From Alphaproteobacteria bacterium (GTDB lineage: Bacteria > Pseudomonadota > Alphaproteobacteria > Rhizobiales > Devosiaceae), in NCBI GenBank assembly GCA_024279575.1, contig JAJRRJ010000136.1, positions 1-7,710 on the forward strand: a stretch of 7,710 nucleotides of DNA, in the 5' to 3' direction. The position numbers and the translations under genes are program-made. Positions within the stretch are counted from its first letter, which is position 1. Each line of letters starts with the position of its first letter. This document shows, piece after piece, positions 4,693-7,710 of the stretch. The notes beneath the pieces were generated by a model, which searched no databases, was not told the origin of the DNA, and saw only the letters and a list, made by a program, of their open reading frames with translations.

Positions 4693-7634
4693 TCGCTGGC
4701 CGCCGCCGCCTCAAGTTCACGCATGGCAGCAGCATCACGGGGGGAAAGGTCAGGATACTCCGCATCGCTTCCCACATCAGAGGAAACTTTCCATGAACGG
4801 GCGCAACGACTTCCTGTCGCGCGTGCAAAAACCGCCGATACGCCGGGCACGTCATCCAGCCGAAACGCCTCTAACGGCCCCTCTCCCTGAATGATTTCAA
4901 TATTGCTGGTTATTGAAATTTCAGCCATGTCCTGGCCGTGTTGTGCAACATAAAGATCCACATCAGCAACATAAACCTTTGGTGCTGCCTCAAGGGATGA
5001 ACCGATGGTTTTTTCCTTGCGCTCCACTTCCAGCGCCCCGGTAACAACTTTACGGACCGCGCGAATTTTTGCCCATTTTTCTTCCAGTTCAACATTTGCC
5101 CAATTCTGCGGGACATCCGGGAACAATTGAAGATGAACCGAAGAATCTTCGCCCGGATTACGTTCCAGCCAGATTTCTTCCATGGTGAACACCAGAACAG
5201 GGGCCAGCCATGTGGTCAGGCAATTGAACATTTCATTTAAGACCGTCAGCGATGCGCGGCGGGTATTGGAAGAAACGGGATCGCAATAAAGCGCATCCTT
5301 GCGGATATCAAAATAGAAAGCGGACAGTTCCAGATTCATGAAGTTGGAGAGGGTCGAGACAACCTTTTTATAGTCAAAATCATTATAGGCCTGACGCACA
5401 ACCTTATCCAGCGCCGCCAGACGCGACAACATAAGTTGTTCCAACTCTGGCATATTCTCAAACGCTACCACATCATCATCGCTGAAATGGGCGAGACTAC
5501 CCAGGATAAAGCGGAATGAGTTACGCAATTTTCGATAGGTTTCCACATTTGTCTTGATGGCCTCATCCCCAAGCCGCTGATCTTCCCAATAATCAACCGA
5601 TGCCGTCCACAGGCGCAAAATATCAGCGCCGTACTGTTTGACAATATCCTGGGGGGCCACCGTGTTGCCGATGGATTTGGACATTTTTCGGCCCTTGGCA
5701 TCCATGGTAAAACCATTGGTTAAAACCGCATCATAGGGCGCGCGCCCACGGGTCCCACAACTTTCCAGCAAGGAGGAATGGAACCAGCCGCGATGCTGGT
5801 CAGTGCCTTCCAGATAAAGCGAAGCGGGCCATTTCAGATAGGGCCATTTTTCTCTGTTTTCCAGCACAAAAGCGTGGGTGGAACCACTATCAAACCACAC
5901 ATCAAGAATGTCGGTGACCATGGTCCACTGACCGGAATTTTCCACCCCTTCAAGGAAGCGTTCTTTTGCCCCATCGGCAAACCATGCGTCCGCGCCTTCT
6001 TTTCTGAACGCTTCGATGATGCGCTCGTTGACCGCCTCATCCTTGAGAATTTCATTGGTGTCCTCATTGACAAAAACGGCGATGGGCACGCCCCAAGCTC
6101 TTTGCCGGGAAAGCACCCAATCAGGGCGGTTTTCAATCATGGCGCGCAGGCGGTTCTGGCGCGAGGCGGGTACAAAGCGAGTGGCGTCAATGGCATTAAG
6201 GGCGCGGGCGCGCAATGTGTCGCCTGTTCCGCCGTCCAAATCCTTGTCCATATAAACAAACCATTGGGGGGTGTTCCTAAAAATAATTGGCTTTTTGGAA
6301 CGCCATGAATGGGGGTAGGAATGTTTGACCCGTCCACGGGCGAACAGGTTGTTTGCGTTGATGAGCGCGGCAATCACTCGCCTATTAGCGTCACCTTTTT
6401 TGCCCTTGTCATCAATAATGCGCGCCGCGCCTTCTTCGCTGTCGGGGCCAAAACCGGGTACGTCTTTGGTGTAATAACCCGCATCATCAACAAGAAAGGG
6501 AATTGAAGGGTCAATGCCGCGCGCCTCAAGCTGGCGGGCATTTGAACTCCAGATTTCAAAATCATCCGCACCGTGGCCAGGGGCCGAATGGACAAATCCA
6601 GTACCAGCATCGTCAGTGACGTGATCGCCATCGAGGAGCGGTATTTTATAATCGTAGCCTTTATCAAGACCCGCAAGCGGGTGCGTACAGGTAATGGCTG
6701 AAAGCTCGCTACCGGTTACGTCAGCCACACGGACAAAAGTCAGTTTGGCTTTTTCAAAACTGCCCGGCCCCATAGCATCGGCAAAAATGAGTTTTTCACC
6801 GGCTTGAGGTCCAAAGTCGTTCTGTGCACCGGTGACTTCATAAAGCCCATACGAAATTTTGGATGAAAATGCGATGGCGCGATTGGCTGGAATTGTCCAT
6901 GGAGTTGTGGTCCAGATAACGATTGATGCACCCGTGTGTGCCCCTTCAGCTACCGGAAACTTCACCCAGATCACATCGCTATCAACATCGGCATATTCAA
7001 TTTCAGCCTCAGCCAATGCCGTGCGCTCAACTACGCTCCACATTACCGGTTTGGAGCCGCGATAGAGCTGGCCGGACATGGAAAATTTCATCAGTTCTTT
7101 GGCGATGGTTGCTTCGGCGTCGAAAGCCATTGTCGTATAGGGATTATCCCAGTCGCCGGTGATACCCAGCCGTTTGAATTCTTCGCGCTGCACATCAAGC
7201 CAGCCTTGGGCAAAGTCGCGACATTCCTGGCGGAATTCGTTGATCGGCACTTCGTCCTTGTTTTTGCCCTTGGCGCGATATTGTTCCTCGATCTTCCATT
7301 CAATGGGCAACCCATGGCAATCCCATCCCGGTACATAGGCCGAATTAAAGCCCTGCATCTGCATAGAGCGGGTCACCATATCCTTGAGAACTTTATTGAG
7401 GGCATGGCCAATATGGATATTACCGTTGGCATACGGGGGGCCGTCATGCAGGGTGAATTTTTCCCTGTCTATGGCCTGTTCACGCAATTTTGAAAAAATA
7501 TCCATATCTTCCCAGCGCTTGAGCCAAACCGGTTCGCGTTTGGGCAGTCCGGCGCGCATGGGAAATGAAGTTTTTGGAAGAAAAAGCGTATCTGAGTAGT
7601 CGCGGGTTTTCGCGCCAGTTTTTTGATCGGTCAT
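4689..7634 (-). CDS. ileS: Isoleucine--tRNA ligase (IleRS)
   Basis: Class I aminoacyl-tRNA synthetase that charges tRNA-Ile with isoleucine in the cytoplasm and edits mischarged valine. The protein has 981 residues, near full family length. Signature sites in order: PPYANGNIHIGH with the HIGH motif at 74-77; the CP1 editing domain with WTTTPWTIPANRAIAF (241-256) and GTGFVHSAPGHGADDFE (344-360); DVWFDSGSTHAFV (578-590); GTDQHRGWFHSSLL (610-623); KMSKS at 650-654; then the anticodon-binding helical domain from about 690. The C-terminal segment CARSWKVSSDVGSD...YPDLSPRD (944-967) aligns with the CxxC...CxxC zinc site of E. coli-type IleRS, but only Cys944 remains, with Ser947, Ser964 and Asp967 at the other positions. 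The ATG at 7634 follows a modest AGG six bases upstream. The gene leads the minus-strand block and overlaps lspA by four bases. Confidence 0.98.
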   Translation of the reverse strand: MTDQKTGAKTRDYSDTLFLPKTSFPMRAGLPKREPVWLKRWEDMDIFSKLREQAIDREKFTLHDGPPYANGNIHIGHALNKVLKDMVTRSMQMQGFNSAYVPGWDCHGLPIEWKIEEQYRAKGKNKDEVPINEFRQECRDFAQGWLDVQREEFKRLGITGDWDNPYTTMAFDAEATIAKELMKFSMSGQLYRGSKPVMWSVVERTALAEAEIEYADVDSDVIWVKFPVAEGAHTGASIVIWTTTPWTIPANRAIAFSSKISYGLYEVTGAQNDFGPQAGEKLIFADAMGPGSFEKAKLTFVRVADVTGSELSAITCTHPLAGLDKGYDYKIPLLDGDHVTDDAGTGFVHSAPGHGADDFEIWSSNARQLEARGIDPSIPFLVDDAGYYTKDVPGFGPDSEEGAARIIDDKGKKGDANRRVIAALINANNLFARGRVKHSYPHSWRSKKPIIFRNTPQWFVYMDKDLDGGTGDTLRARALNAIDATRFVPASRQNRLRAMIENRPDWVLSRQRAWGVPIAVFVNEDTNEILKDEAVNERIIEAFRKEGADAWFADGAKERFLEGVENSGQWTMVTDILDVWFDSGSTHAFVLENREKWPYLKWPASLYLEGTDQHRGWFHSSLLESCGTRGRAPYDAVLTNGFTMDAKGRKMSKSIGNTVAPQDIVKQYGADILRLWTASVDYWEDQRLGDEAIKTNVETYRKLRNSFRFILGSLAHFSDDDVVAFENMPELEQLMLSRLAALDKVVRQAYNDFDYKKVVSTLSNFMNLELSAFYFDIRKDALYCDPVSSNTRRASLTVLNEMFNCLTTWLAPVLVFTMEEIWLERNPGEDSSVHLQLFPDVPQNWANVELEEKWAKIRAVRKVVTGALEVERKEKTIGSSLEAAPKVYVADVDLYVAQHGQDMAEISITSNIEIIQGEGPLEAFRLDDVPGVSAVFARATGSRCARSWKVSSDVGSDAEYPDLSPRDAAAMRELEAAAASE

Positions 7635-7710
7635 ATGGGGCCTGATTTTCTTAAAAGGATTTTTACGTACTTCAGGAAAACTTCTAGCAAGCGTTTCCCT
7701 GAGTTAAAAG
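7635..7710 (-). promoter_or_regulatory. Upstream region of ileS (leader; promoter not resolved)
   Basis: The 76 bases from the ileS start to the right edge hold no supported gene. Reading toward ileS there is an imperfect inverted repeat, then an AT-rich stretch (GTAAAAATCCTTTTAAG) and TCAGGCCCCATATG, where AGG is a weak ribosome-binding site. A TTGCTA...TAAAAA pair could be read as -35/-10, but its spacing of 19 is poor, so I do not claim a promoter. The sequence CTTTTAA followed by TCAGG occurs twice, once at the far edge and once just before the start. Confidence 0.35.
7672..7702. repeat. Near-perfect 10-bp inverted repeat upstream of ileS
   Basis: TCAGGAAAAC (7672-7681), an 11-base spacer, then GTTTCCCTGA (7693-7702). 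Nine of ten positions pair canonically, and the tenth is an A/C mismatch on the plus strand that becomes a G-U pair in a transcript of the minus strand. It is centred about 53 bases before the ileS ATG. No T-run follows on the minus strand, so it is not an obvious terminator. It could be an operator, a leader hairpin of ileS, or a structure at the end of the gene to the right of the window. Confidence 0.5.

Noticed and set aside
5778..6308. Plus-strand open frame of 176 codons inside ileS
   Set aside because: It is antisense to conserved IleRS sequence. A shadow frame.
6936..7493. Plus-strand open frame of 185 codons inside ileS
   Set aside because: It is antisense to the strongly conserved catalytic and editing regions of IleRS and has no family resemblance of its own.
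1..7710. CRISPR array, tRNA, rRNA, insertion sequence, prophage or defence system
   Set aside because: No spaced direct repeats, cloverleaf sequence, transposase or integrase motif, or accessory gene was seen. Nearly all bases are in recognised housekeeping genes of similar composition.

Overview
The window is ordinary chromosomal housekeeping sequence from an alphaproteobacterium, most likely of the Hyphomicrobiales (Rhizobiales) type. The lineage call is inference. It rests on the IleRS N-terminus (RDYSDTLFLP, FPMRAGLPKREP), the WNRGISYGLL motif of LspA, a MutL that carries the endonuclease motif, and the grouping of mutL, rsmD, an RluB-type synthase, lspA and ileS. No database search was possible.

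Layout. The plus strand holds the 3' half of mutL (from the left edge to 899), then a HAD-family phosphatase (930-1568). The minus strand holds a block of five genes, read right to left: ileS (7634-4689), lspA (4692-4207), a small lipoprotein (about 4071-3499), an RluB/RsuA-type pseudouridine synthase with a long basic tail (3453-2149), and rsmD (2148-1591). The two groups converge with only 22 bp between stop codons and no recognisable terminator. Coding density is very high. The longest stretches without a gene are the 135 bp between lspA and the lipoprotein and the 76 bp upstream of ileS. Each contains one imperfect or perfect inverted repeat of unknown role.

How the genes fit together. 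The minus-strand block looks like a translation and envelope operon. IleRS charges tRNA-Ile. LspA matures lipoproteins, and the next gene encodes a lipoprotein that would be its substrate. The pseudouridine synthase and RsmD modify rRNA. Coupling is tight: ileS and lspA share an ATGA overlap, and the pseudouridine synthase stop directly abuts the rsmD start (TAA then ATG). On the other strand, MutL is the mismatch-repair endonuclease/matchmaker, and the HAD phosphatase probably shares its transcript.

I found no CRISPR array, mobile element, tRNA, rRNA, phage gene or defence system, and no convincing undescribed system. The points most worth a second look are an IleRS C-terminus in which the expected four-cysteine zinc site has been reduced to one cysteine, the RG-rich tail on the pseudouridine synthase, the unassigned lipoprotein, and the two intergenic dyad symmetries.
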